A DNA stretch of 64,000 nt from Streptomyces olindensis (GTDB lineage Bacteria; Actinomycetota; Actinomycetes; Streptomycetales; Streptomycetaceae), in the NCBI GenBank assembly GCA_000696115.1, contig JJOH01000015.1:1-64000 (forward strand). The letters are read 5' to 3'. Within the stretch, counting starts at the first letter, position 1; every line of letters begins with the position of its first letter. Made by a program: the position numbers and the translations under genes. Positions 42,003 through 50,211 of this stretch are shown here, one piece after another. The notes under the pieces are model-generated. The model did no database searches, had not been told where the DNA came from, and saw only the letters and a list, made by a program, of their open reading frames with translations.

Positions 42003-42116
42003 ACGGGCGTCCCGGCATGGCCGCAATGAGGACCCGTCCGATTGACATGCCTCGCGGCTCCACCATGATGGGCGAGGCATCGGTGATCACCGTTCCTGAC
42101 GAGGAAGAGGCTGCGC

Positions 42117-43451
42117 ATGGCATCGGCTCGTTCTCTGCTGCTGCTCGGTGGTGCGCTTCGGCCGACCGGCGCGCACTGCATGGAACAGGCCGAGGAGCGC
42201 GGGCTGGACGTGATACTGGCCGACACCCGGGAGAATCTGAGCAAGGTCCCGGAACTCGTCGAACGCGCCGCCCGCACCGTGGAGTTGCCGTACGCGGATG
42301 TCGAGGCCACGGTCGCCTGGGCGATGCGGCAGAAGGAGGCGGGCCAGGAGTTCCTGGGCGTGTACGGAACCCGTGAGACGGCGGCCGAGTCCGTCGCGGC
42401 CGTCGCCGAGGCCCTGGGGCTCCCGGGCAACGGCCGGGCCGCCGTGCGGTGTATTCAGGACAAGTTCGCCTGCCGTGCCGCGCTCGCCGAGCGGGGCTTC
42501 CGGCAGCCGCCCGTGGCGCGTTGTTCCTCGGAGGAGGAGATACGCGCGTTCCTGGCCGCCCACCGGCCGGGACCGTGGATCGTCAAGCCGCCCACCGGCC
42601 GGGGCAGCGCCGGGGTGTCGCTGGTGCGCGACGAGAGCGACCTGGCGGCGGCCCTGGTCCATCTGGCCCGGGCGCGGCGGGAGCTGAGGGAGGAACTCGT
42701 CGGTCAGGGGATGGACATGGCTGCCGACGAGCCGACCGAGGCAGCTCTCGCGGGGGACGTCCTCGTCGAGGGATTCCAGACGGGTGAGGAGTTCAGCGCG
42801 GAGGGCGTCTTCGTCGACGGTGTGCCGCGGCTGCTGGCCGTCACGGCGAAGGTCACCACGGGCGCCCCGCACTTCATCGAACTCGGGCATGCAATGCCCG
42901 CGGACCTTCCGCCGGACGCGCAGGCCGACGTGGCGTCGACTCTGGAGCGGGCCCTGCCGGCCCTGGGGCTGTCCTGGGGCGTGTTCCACGTCGAGTTCTG
43001 GCTGGAGCGGGACGGCGGGATCGTGCTCGGCGAGGTGCATGTGCGCCCCGGCGGGGACTACATCCACGTCATGGCGCAGCACATCACGGACACGCAGATG
43101 CACGGGGCCGTCTTCGACCAGTTCCTGGGCAAGCCCGTGGACGTCTCGGGCTGGGGCGCCCGGCGCGCCGCCGCCATCCGGTTCCTGACGCCGCCCGCGG
43201 GGACCGTCACCGCCGTGGACGGCTGGGCGGAGGTCGCCGCCTCCCCGCATCTCCTCGCCGGGAAGCTCGCCCTCGAGGAGGGGAGCGAGACGGCGCCGCT
43301 GAAGTCCTCCTACGACCGTTCGTCCTTCGTCTGTGTCACCGGGGCGACGCTCCAGGAGGCCGTCGACACGGCGGAGCGGCTGGCCGCGAGCGTCAAGATC
43401 GAGGTCACCCCCGCTGCAGCAGCAGCGGACGGTCCTGGCGACTGTTTCTGA
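42117..43451 (+). CDS. ATP-grasp carboxylate-amine ligase
   Basis: 444 residues, ATG after GAGGAAGAGG. ATP-grasp core: IQDKFACRAALAERGFRQPP near residue 118, PWIVKPPTGRGSAGVSLVRD near 155 (phosphate loop and Lys), DVLVEGFQTGEEFSAEGVF near 218, and the metal-binding end VEFWLERDGGIVLGEVHVRPGGD near 290. The C-terminal lid and the overall length match L-amino acid ligases of the BacD type. It would join two amino acids or an amino acid and an amine with ATP. The 3' end overlaps the convergent LuxR gene by 47 bases. Confidence 0.9.
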   Translation: MASARSLLLLGGALRPTGAHCMEQAEERGLDVILADTRENLSKVPELVERAARTVELPYADVEATVAWAMRQKEAGQEFLGVYGTRETAAESVAAVAEALGLPGNGRAAVRCIQDKFACRAALAERGFRQPPVARCSSEEEIRAFLAAHRPGPWIVKPPTGRGSAGVSLVRDESDLAAALVHLARARRELREELVGQGMDMAADEPTEAALAGDVLVEGFQTGEEFSAEGVFVDGVPRLLAVTAKVTTGAPHFIELGHAMPADLPPDAQADVASTLERALPALGLSWGVFHVEFWLERDGGIVLGEVHVRPGGDYIHVMAQHITDTQMHGAVFDQFLGKPVDVSGWGARRAAAIRFLTPPAGTVTAVDGWAEVAASPHLLAGKLALEEGSETAPLKSSYDRSSFVCVTGATLQEAVDTAERLAASVKIEVTPAAAAADGPGDCF

Positions 43452-44124
43452 CCTTGTCGTAAAGACCGCTCCGCAAGGCCTTGGTCACCGCCAACGTGCG
43501 GTTGGTGCAGTTCAGTTTGGCGAGGATGTTGGCGACGAGACGCTTGGCGCCGTGCAGGGAGATGCCGAGCTGCCGCGCGATCTGCTTGTTGCTCAGTCCG
43601 TCGACGAGGAGGACCAGTGCCTCCTGCTCCCGTGGAGTCATCCGTACCAGGTGGTCCTGAGAATCCCTGGGGGCGCCCACGGCCAGGGACAACAGAGCGT
43701 GTATCAGATTTCCGGAAACCGGCACCTCACCCGCGAGCATCCGCTCGATCGCCCGGCAAAGGCCCTTCTCGGACAGTTCCGCGGTCGACAGACATCCGCT
43801 CACGGCAATGCCGGCCAGCCGTTCCCACGGGGCCCGTTGCGTGTCGTCCACCAGGACCAGGACCTTCGCTCCCGTGGCCGCGCACAGTGTCAGGGCGGAT
43901 CGGTTCAAGCCATCGATTTCGTGCAGCGAGACGATCAGTACCGGATTTCTTTCCCGTACGACGTCCTCCACGATCTCCTCGATGTCCTGGGACTCGTACA
44001 CCCGCGCCCGCCGGCTCGCACCGTTCAGGATCTGCTCGACGCGTAACCGGGTGAGCCTGTCTCGGAGTATGACGAAGATGCCTGCCAGATCCGTCTCATC
44101 AGTCGCCGTCGGCTGCACGGACAT
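43405..44124 (-). CDS. LuxR-family response regulator-like protein (degenerate receiver)
   Basis: 239 residues from ATG 44124 (AAGGAGAAG upstream). Residues 15-135 have receiver-like alternating strands (GIFVILRDRL, PVLIVSLHEIDGL, KVLVLVDDT), but the phospho-acceptor region VSLHEID does not show the canonical Asp context, so it may be a phosphorylation-independent pseudo-receiver. The C-terminal LuxR HTH reads MTPREQEALVLLVDGLSNKQ and LGISLHGAKRLVANILAKLN. It lies at the end of the - strand operon, 43 bases after the 87-residue peptide gene, and probably regulates region D. Confidence 0.85.
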   Translation of the reverse strand: MSVQPTATDETDLAGIFVILRDRLTRLRVEQILNGASRRARVYESQDIEEIVEDVVRERNPVLIVSLHEIDGLNRSALTLCAATGAKVLVLVDDTQRAPWERLAGIAVSGCLSTAELSEKGLCRAIERMLAGEVPVSGNLIHALLSLAVGAPRDSQDHLVRMTPREQEALVLLVDGLSNKQIARQLGISLHGAKRLVANILAKLNCTNRTLAVTKALRSGLYDKVRNSRQDRPLLLQRG

Positions 44125-44167
44125 GGTTCTGACTTCTCCTTGGTGAGGACCAGAGGGGGGAGGGGCC

Positions 44168-44431
44168 CTAGCGGGAGATCTCGACCTTCGCGACCGAGGG
44201 ATCGTCCTCGGGAAGAGGAACACGGGCCGGCGGGCGGCCGAAGCGCCGGACACCGCCGAGCCCAGCGATCGCGCCGACCACCGTGGTGGACACGACCGGC
44301 GCTATGAACATCCTCTGAGTGCTCACCGAGTTCTCCTCGTCCCAGCGCAGACGACCAACGTAAGTGGGCTCTGTCAGCACTGTGTTCGGTCCGGCGTACC
44401 GGGACGTGAGATCTTCGTAAAAACTCTTCAC
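44168..44431 (-). CDS. 87-residue peptide of unknown function at the operon end
   Basis: GTG 44431 preceded by GGGGGAGAGCGACG and 35 bases after the MFS stop. The sequence starts MKSFYEDLTSRYAGPNTVLT, continues with TYVGRLRWDEENS, has a hydrophobic segment about residues 41-61 (MFIAPVVSTTVVGAIAGLGG) that could be one membrane helix, and ends in a basic-then-acidic tail finishing VAKVEISR. No family is recognised. Possibilities are a membrane-anchored accessory of the exporter, a precursor or carrier peptide for the synthetase-like chemistry upstream, or a structural small protein. Its presence on the operon transcript is the main support that it is real. Confidence 0.65.
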   Translation of the reverse strand: MKSFYEDLTSRYAGPNTVLTEPTYVGRLRWDEENSVSTQRMFIAPVVSTTVVGAIAGLGGVRRFGRPPARVPLPEDDPSVAKVEISR

Positions 44432-44466
44432 CGTCGCTCTCCCCCGGGGAGAGGACGCATGAGCCG

Positions 44467-45741
44467 TCAGACGGACGGGGGCCGGACGCGCCGTAGCACC
44501 GTCCCGGCCGCGGCCACGGCACCCACCGCGGCGAAGGCCACCCAGTACACGGTGGGCGAGAAGACACCCCGCACGTACTCGAAGAAGCCGCCGCCGAGGA
44601 GCATGCCCAGCCCCTCTCCCGAGGCGAGGGTGATCTGCTTGCCGGTGTAGACGGCGACGAAGCTGCCGGTCGACTCGTCCCGCGCCTTCGCGAACGCCGT
44701 GTCCACGGACGGCGCGAAGAGGATCTCGCCGAGCGTGAACGTCGCCACCGCCGCGTACGCCGCGACCGGGTCGCCCCCCGACAGGGCGAGCACCGCGAAG
44801 GCCGCCGCGAAGCATCCCATGCCGGTGCCGATCACCGTGGTCAGCGCGACCCCGCGGGCCTCCATGAGCCGTGCCACCCCCTTGGAAACGGGGATCTGGA
44901 GCACCACGATGATGATCGCGCTCATGGTGAAGTACGTGGCCACCTGGAGCTTGGAGCCCGCGGTGGCGAACAGGTACAGCGGCAGCGCCGAGTACATCTG
45001 GGCGTAGAGCACCCACCCGACGGTGGAGACCAGCACCGTACGGCGCAGGAACGGCGACGAGCGCAGCGCCGTCCAGTACTGCCGGAAGGAGAAGCGCTTA
45101 CCGCCCCGCTCGAAGCCCTTGCCCTCCTTGCGCACGACGAACAGCATCGACAGGGCCGCCGCGTAGTACCCGGCGGCGATCACGACCATCAGCCGCCAGG
45201 GGGCGTCGGTGTCCAGCACGGCGGTGCCGATGAGCGGTCCGACCGCCGCCGCCAGGTTCAGCATGACGTTCAGCTTCGCGAAGGCCGTGACCTGGGCCGG
45301 GGAGCCGCTGGTCCACTCCGCGACGACCGACCGCACGACCAGGCCGTTGAGGCTCACGCCGGTGCCGCCCGCCGCGAGCAGCACGATGAGCGGCAGCACG
45401 GAGTGGGCGACCGACATGGTGAGGAAACAGCTGCCGGACAGCAGGTTGGCCAGCAGCAGCACCCTGACGCCCGACCTGCCCTCGAGCCACGGGCTCAACA
45501 CGATCGAGCCGGCCCGGGAGGAGCAGCTGAACACCATCAGCGCCAGCCCGACGACCAGGCCGGACTGGTGCCAGCCGTCCCTGACGAGGACGGCCAGCAC
45601 CGGGGTGAGCGACAGATACCCGGTGAAGGCGAGGACGTACTGGACCAGCAAGGGGCGTATCGCGCGGTTCAGCCGGCGATCGCGCTCCTCGGCGGGAGCC
45701 GTGGACGGTAAGGCCGGCCCGCCCTCCGGTTGTGCGCTCAC
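44467..45741 (-). CDS. MFS exporter
   Basis: 424 residues, GTG 45741 overlapping the PNPOx gene's stop. Twelve probable membrane helices in two blocks of six, with the MFS loop 2-3 region near residue 85 (LSPWLEGRSGVRVLLLANLL) and a basic central loop (FVVRKEGKGFERGGKRFSF) near residue 210. It resembles drug-efflux MFS proteins of biosynthetic clusters and is likely the export and self-resistance pump for the region D product. Confidence 0.9.
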   Translation of the reverse strand: MSAQPEGGPALPSTAPAEERDRRLNRAIRPLLVQYVLAFTGYLSLTPVLAVLVRDGWHQSGLVVGLALMVFSCSSRAGSIVLSPWLEGRSGVRVLLLANLLSGSCFLTMSVAHSVLPLIVLLAAGGTGVSLNGLVVRSVVAEWTSGSPAQVTAFAKLNVMLNLAAAVGPLIGTAVLDTDAPWRLMVVIAAGYYAAALSMLFVVRKEGKGFERGGKRFSFRQYWTALRSSPFLRRTVLVSTVGWVLYAQMYSALPLYLFATAGSKLQVATYFTMSAIIIVVLQIPVSKGVARLMEARGVALTTVIGTGMGCFAAAFAVLALSGGDPVAAYAAVATFTLGEILFAPSVDTAFAKARDESTGSFVAVYTGKQITLASGEGLGMLLGGGFFEYVRGVFSPTVYWVAFAAVGAVAAAGTVLRRVRPPSV

Positions 45742-46193
45742 TCGGACTCCCCGGAGAGCAGCCGGGCACGCCAGCGCGCGGCGATCTCCTCCTCCGTGGC
45801 ACCGCCTTCGTACGCCGGTGAGACGAGCCGGTCTGCCTTCAGGACGCGGACCAGGACGGCTGAGTTGACACGCGCCGGGTCGGTGCCCCGCTCACGCGCG
45901 AAGCGCCGCACGATCCGGTCGTACGTCTCCCCTTGCGTGAACACCTGCCCCACCCCGCGGAAGCGGTAGCCCTTGCGGCGGACCGGGTCCACGACATTGA
46001 TCTCCACCGCCGGGTTCGCGGCGAGGTTGGCGACCGTGCCCGGCGAGTGCAGATCCAGGAAGACCAGGTGCTCGTCGTCCCACACCTCGGTCGTTCCCTT
46101 GGGAGACAGGTTCGGGGTGCCGTCCGGGCGGACCGTGGCGACGAAGCCCAGCCCCTGGGCCGCGACCAGGCGGCGCATGTCGTCGTCGAGCAT
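45738..46193 (-). CDS. pyridoxamine 5'-phosphate oxidase-fold flavoprotein
   Basis: 151 residues from ATG 46193. The split-barrel FMN-binding fold of the PNPOx family is visible: LGFVATVRPDGTPNLSPKG at residues 15-33, LVFLDLHSPGTVANLAANP near 43, VEINVVDPVRRKGYRFRGVG near 65. Members bind FMN or F420 and reduce or oxidise small substrates. Between a nitroreductase-like gene and the exporter it may carry out a late redox step. The ribosome-binding site GGAGG is 13 bases away, longer than usual. Confidence 0.85.
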   Translation of the reverse strand: MLDDDMRRLVAAQGLGFVATVRPDGTPNLSPKGTTEVWDDEHLVFLDLHSPGTVANLAANPAVEINVVDPVRRKGYRFRGVGQVFTQGETYDRIVRRFARERGTDPARVNSAVLVRVLKADRLVSPAYEGGATEEEIAARWRARLLSGESE

Positions 46194-46203
46194 CGCTGTC
46201 GAG

Positions 46204-46788
46204 CTACCTCCGTGCCGAGACCAGTTCCGGTTCCACATCGTTCGGCGCCGAGAAGACCTGCAGCCGTGAGCCGATGTCCACAGGCTGCCGGCGCCTCGCC
46301 ACGGATCCGTCGCGGACCGGTGTTCCCATATACAACCAGCCCAGCGCGCGCTCGTGTTCGTCCACGGACAGAAACCGCCGCATCGGCGCCGCGTCGGCCT
46401 GCTCGCCCGTCCGCCAGATGCTGCCGAAGCCACGCGCGTGCAGCAGCAGCATCAGCGACGTCACCATGCCGGTGGCGGCGGCCAGTTGTTCCCACTCGGG
46501 CACGCGGGAGCGGGGGTCCGGGGAGAGGACCAGCCCGGCGAGGAGCGGGGCACGGTGTGTCTTGGCGACCATCGACTCGACGCTCTTGCCGTTGCACTCG
46601 GCCATCACCTCGCCCAGCGCCCGCCGGTCGTCACCACTGACCAGCAGCCATCGCCACGGGCGCAACCGGCCGTGGTCGGGGGCGCACGACGCCGCCTTGA
46701 GCAGGTAGGTCAGCTCCTCCATGGAGGGGGACGGCTCGACCAGCCGATGCTCGCTGCGGCGGGTGAGCACAGCGGTCATCACGTCCAT
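46204..46788 (-). CDS. nitroreductase-family flavoprotein
   Basis: 194 residues from ATG 46788 (GAAAGGAACGTC upstream); an ATG three codons in overlaps the lyase stop and is an alternative. Features: VLTRRSEHRLVEPSPSMEEL at the N-terminus (the RRS Arg cluster binding FMN phosphate), AASCAPDHGRLRPWRWLLVS near 32, and GSIWRTGEQADAAPMRRFL near 122. It is closest to the YdjA/short nitroreductase type, FMN enzymes that reduce nitro, nitroso or enone groups with NAD(P)H. Beside a nitrite-forming pair it could reduce an N-O intermediate. Confidence 0.85.
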   Translation of the reverse strand: MDVMTAVLTRRSEHRLVEPSPSMEELTYLLKAASCAPDHGRLRPWRWLLVSGDDRRALGEVMAECNGKSVESMVAKTHRAPLLAGLVLSPDPRSRVPEWEQLAAATGMVTSLMLLLHARGFGSIWRTGEQADAAPMRRFLSVDEHERALGWLYMGTPVRDGSVARRRQPVDIGSRLQVFSAPNDVEPELVSARR

Positions 46789-48200
46789 GACGTTCCTTTC
46801 GCGTAGCGGTTCAGGACGCGGTCGGCCAGGGCGCCGGCGGCACCCGTGTACCGCGCCGGGTCGAGGAGCATGGGCAGCTCCGAGAGGTCCAGGTGGTCCT
46901 CGAGTCCGGGTGTCTCGGCCAGTAGGTCGCCGAGTGGACGCCCGGTTTCGGCCGAGGCCGCCGACACCCGGGTGAGCAGTTCGCGTGCGACGGCCTTGCC
47001 CAGGCGTGGAGCCAGCACCGCCGTCAGCCGCTCCGAGACGAGCTGGTTCCCGGTCAGTTCGAGGTTCTCCAGCATCCGCGCCGGGCGGGCCCGGAGGCCT
47101 TCGGCGAGCTCCACGGCGGTGTGTGCGGCGCCGCCGCACAGGCGCAGGCACTCGCGCAGCATCTGCCACTCGGCGTGCCACATCCCGGCGGACCGCTCGT
47201 CCTCCGTCGCCAGGCCCTGGGTGAGCCCCGCCGCGAGTACCGGCACCTGGAGGGCGGCCGAGCGGATCATGGTCGCGAGCACGGGGTTGCGCTTGTGCGG
47301 CATGGCCGAGGACGCTCCGCGGCCGGCGGCGGTCGGCTCCGCGACCTCGGCGATCTCGGTCCGCGCCAGCACCAGCACGTCGACGGCCAGCTTGCCGAGG
47401 GCACCCGTGACGAACGCCGTCACGGCGGCGATGTCCGCGACCGGTGTGCGCAGCGCGTGCCAGGGCAGGGTCGGGCGGTGACCGAGCCCCACCTCCTCGG
47501 CGAAGGCCCGGGCCAACTGCTCCACGTAGGCGCCGCCGTCCAGCGGACGCGCGTACTCCAGGTATCCGGCCAGGGTGCCCGCCGCGCCGCCGAGGGAGAC
47601 GGGAAGTCCTGCGGTCAGCAGACTGTCGAGCCGTTCGGCGGCGTCCAGCACGAGCTCGAGCCAGCCCCCCGCCTTGAGGCCGAAGGTGGTCGGCACGGCA
47701 TGCAGGGCGAGGGTGCGTCCGGCCATCGGGGTGTCGCGGTGCTGTTCTACGAGGGCGGCCAGGGCCGTCGCGATGCGCCCCAGGTCGGCGCGTACCATCC
47801 GCAGGGACCGGTCGGCGACGATCATGGCGCCGGTGTCGAAGATGTCCTGGCTGGTGGACCCGCGATGGACGTAGTCGGCCGCCGTCGGTTCGATCGCCGC
47901 GACGACCGAGGTCAGGCTCTTGACCAGAGGGACCACGGGGTTGGCGGTCTCCCGTGCCGCGCGGGCGACGGCGACCAGGTCCGTGTCGCTGAAGTGCGAG
48001 CCCCGGACCGCTTCGGTGATCGCGCGGGCGGCCGTCGCGGGAACGGTGCCCAGCCTCGCCTGGGCCCGGGCCAGACCGGCCTCGGCCTCCAGCATGGCCC
48101 GCAGCCAGGCCTGGTCGCAGACGGCCTCCTCCACTGGGCAGCCCGCGCGGACCGGGGACAGCAGCCCCACGTCCAAGCAGGCGCTCACCTCTTCAACCAT
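46779..48200 (-). CDS. fumarase/aspartase-superfamily lyase, probable nitrosuccinate lyase (CreD/FzmL-like)
   Basis: 473 residues from ATG 48200 (AAAGGCGG upstream). It belongs to the 3-carboxymuconate cycloisomerase/adenylosuccinate lyase branch: VHRGSTSQDIFDTG near residue 105, LALHAVPTTFGLKAGGWLEL near 158, and signature GASSAMPHKRNPV near 280. CreD, FzmL and relatives from this branch eliminate nitrite from nitrosuccinate, giving fumarate. The gene directly follows a large FAD oxygenase of the CreE type, the same pairing as in cremeomycin, fosfazinomycin and kinamycin clusters. No purine or pcaB context exists here. Assignment rests on family branch plus pairing; the substrate is inferred. 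Confidence 0.72.
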   Translation of the reverse strand: MVEEVSACLDVGLLSPVRAGCPVEEAVCDQAWLRAMLEAEAGLARAQARLGTVPATAARAITEAVRGSHFSDTDLVAVARAARETANPVVPLVKSLTSVVAAIEPTAADYVHRGSTSQDIFDTGAMIVADRSLRMVRADLGRIATALAALVEQHRDTPMAGRTLALHAVPTTFGLKAGGWLELVLDAAERLDSLLTAGLPVSLGGAAGTLAGYLEYARPLDGGAYVEQLARAFAEEVGLGHRPTLPWHALRTPVADIAAVTAFVTGALGKLAVDVLVLARTEIAEVAEPTAAGRGASSAMPHKRNPVLATMIRSAALQVPVLAAGLTQGLATEDERSAGMWHAEWQMLRECLRLCGGAAHTAVELAEGLRARPARMLENLELTGNQLVSERLTAVLAPRLGKAVARELLTRVSAASAETGRPLGDLLAETPGLEDHLDLSELPMLLDPARYTGAAGALADRVLNRYAKGTSWT

Positions 48201-48213
48201 GGCAATCCGCCTT

Positions 48214-50211
48214 TCATCGAGCGTCGGCCCGACTGTCGGAGCAGTACGGACCGCCTGTGCCGACCGCGTCGAGGGGAGCGGGTGCGGCCGTCTCGGCCAG
48301 GCCGAGCACCGCACGTGCGATCGCGTCCGCATCGCCCAGGGTGACGGAGTCGACCCCGGGTCTGATCCCGGCGGCCGTCACCCAGTGCACCGCTTCCGTG
48401 GGCACGCCGTAGGCGAACCGTCGCGGGTGCGCCCGCCCCTGAGCGTCGATCAGGCGGTAGGGGCGGTCGGTGACGTCGAGCCCGTCGGTCTCGTAAGCCT
48501 CCGCGCCGCGGCCGGGGATCCGGTACGGGCGGCACTGTGCGGTGTGCAGCAGGTGCGACAGCAGCGGATCGGCGGTCCGCCGCAGGGAGGGCGGGGGCAG
48601 CCGGGCCTCGATCAGCGCGGAGACCCGCACCCGGTGTCCGGGGATCCGCGCCGACCACGCCACGAAGGCCGGCCGGACGGGGTCGGTCGACACGCGCAGC
48701 CCGGGGCCCAGCACGTCGAGCACCCCGGCCTCGATCAGCGCGCTCATCTCCTCGATCCGCTGGGCCGGCGGCCCGATGGACAGGAACGCGTTCAGCGGCG
48801 TGTACCAGCCGTCCAGGTCGTCGCGGTAGGACTCGCCGCTGATGCCCGCGTGGTCCACGACCAGCCGCACCTCGTTGCGCAGGTCCCGCAGGACGTCCAG
48901 CGCTGCCTTGAGCGGTCCGCTGACGTTGCCCTCCCGCGCCGCCCGGACGTCCTGCCGCACATACTCCAGCAGCCACTCCCGGTAGCTGTCCTGGGTGGCG
49001 AATTCCCGTGACCCGTAGGGGCGTTCGATCCACTCCCAGTCCCAGCGCTCGCCGCGGCCGATGCCGTGCCGGGTCAGCAGCTCGTCCTCCTCGGCGCCGC
49101 GGGCCGCGGCCAGGAACCGTGCGGTGAACGCCCCGGTCGCCGCACGGCCTCGGCGCCGGGCGAGGAGGGCGCCGTAGTAGACGCTCTCCACCTCCTTCGC
49201 GATCAGCGGCCACACGTCCGTACGGAAGTCCACCGGGGTGCCGTGCTCCGCCGCGGCGCGCAGCCGGGCGATCACCGGCGGGGACAGCAGCCGCGGTTCA
49301 TGGCGACCGTAGGCGCCCTTCTCGTTCTCGCCCCGGGCGTGGTACGGAACGCCGCGCCGCGAACCGGCGTACAGCTGCGGCTCGCGGCCGGAGGGCAGGT
49401 AGACCAGCTCGTCGCCCTTGCGTTCGAAGGAGCCTCCGCGGCCCTCCGTCAGCAGGGCGATGTGGTCGAAGGCGTTCAGGCCGAGGCCGATCAGGAGCGT
49501 CGGCTCACCGGGCCGGATCGCGGACAGGTCCGCGTCGGCGGGGTTGCACGGCGGCTCATGGGCCAGACCGTGCTCTGCCGCGAAGCGCGCCAGCGTCAGG
49601 GTGTGCGGGTCCGGCCGGGCGGGCACGTGCCCCTGGGCCAGGACGACCGCGTCCAGGCCGGTGAGGCGCGCACCGCCCTCCAACGTCACCACCTGCCCGT
49701 CGGGGGCGTCGTCCAGCGCGACCGCCCGACACCGGTGGAAGCGCACGGACACCGACGCGGGGGCGCCGTCCACGACGGTACGCAGCACCCACCGCAGGTA
49801 TGCGCCGTAGAAGGCCCGCGTGGGGTAGGAGTCCGGGCCCAGGCTCTGGGCCTCGGCCAGGGTGGCCTCCCCGTACTCCTCCTCCGGCCCGCCGGGGGCG
49901 TCCGGCGATGCCTCGGCGGCCAGTCGGCGGGCCCACTCGTACAGGCTCGGGCCCGGTTCCACCGGCCCGCGCATCGTCACGCTGGAGTCGGTGAACATGG
50001 TGACCTGCGAGGCCACCGTGTTCATCAGCAGCTGCCGCGACTGGTCGGTGCGCCACACCCGTCCCGCGCCGGGCGCGGCGGGGTCGACCAGGTGGACCGT
50101 GCACGCGAGGGGCTCGGCCGACCGCCGGACGTTCGCGCAGATCCGCTCCACCACCGAGAGGCCACGCGGGCCCGCCCCCACTACGCAGACCTTCATCCGC
50201 CCGTCCGTCAT
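48214..50211 (-). CDS. FAD/NAD(P)-binding monooxygenase, probable L-aspartate N-oxygenase (CreE/FzmM-like)
   Basis: 665 residues from ATG 50211, overlapping the synthetase-like gene's stop (ATGA). It has a first dinucleotide fold VCVVGAGPRGLSVVERI at the N-terminus, an LMNTVASQVTMFTDSS segment near residue 55, and a second Rossmann motif TLLIGLGLNAFDHIALL near 235, the layout of the large FAD-NAD(P)-binding (PF13454) family. In this family CreE and FzmM oxidise the amino group of L-aspartate stepwise to nitrosuccinate. Length and pairing with the downstream lyase agree. The net product of the pair would be nitrite plus fumarate, feeding N-N bond or diazo formation or nitration. Confidence 0.7.
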   Translation of the reverse strand: MTDGRMKVCVVGAGPRGLSVVERICANVRRSAEPLACTVHLVDPAAPGAGRVWRTDQSRQLLMNTVASQVTMFTDSSVTMRGPVEPGPSLYEWARRLAAEASPDAPGGPEEEYGEATLAEAQSLGPDSYPTRAFYGAYLRWVLRTVVDGAPASVSVRFHRCRAVALDDAPDGQVVTLEGGARLTGLDAVVLAQGHVPARPDPHTLTLARFAAEHGLAHEPPCNPADADLSAIRPGEPTLLIGLGLNAFDHIALLTEGRGGSFERKGDELVYLPSGREPQLYAGSRRGVPYHARGENEKGAYGRHEPRLLSPPVIARLRAAAEHGTPVDFRTDVWPLIAKEVESVYYGALLARRRGRAATGAFTARFLAAARGAEEDELLTRHGIGRGERWDWEWIERPYGSREFATQDSYREWLLEYVRQDVRAAREGNVSGPLKAALDVLRDLRNEVRLVVDHAGISGESYRDDLDGWYTPLNAFLSIGPPAQRIEEMSALIEAGVLDVLGPGLRVSTDPVRPAFVAWSARIPGHRVRVSALIEARLPPPSLRRTADPLLSHLLHTAQCRPYRIPGRGAEAYETDGLDVTDRPYRLIDAQGRAHPRRFAYGVPTEAVHWVTAAGIRPGVDSVTLGDADAIARAVLGLAETAAPAPLDAVGTGGPYCSDSRADAR

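Noticed and set aside
46779..48200. Adenylosuccinate lyase or 3-carboxymuconate cycloisomerase of primary metabolism
   Set aside because: Translationally arranged behind a CreE-like FAD oxygenase in a secondary-metabolism operon; no purine or protocatechuate genes nearby.
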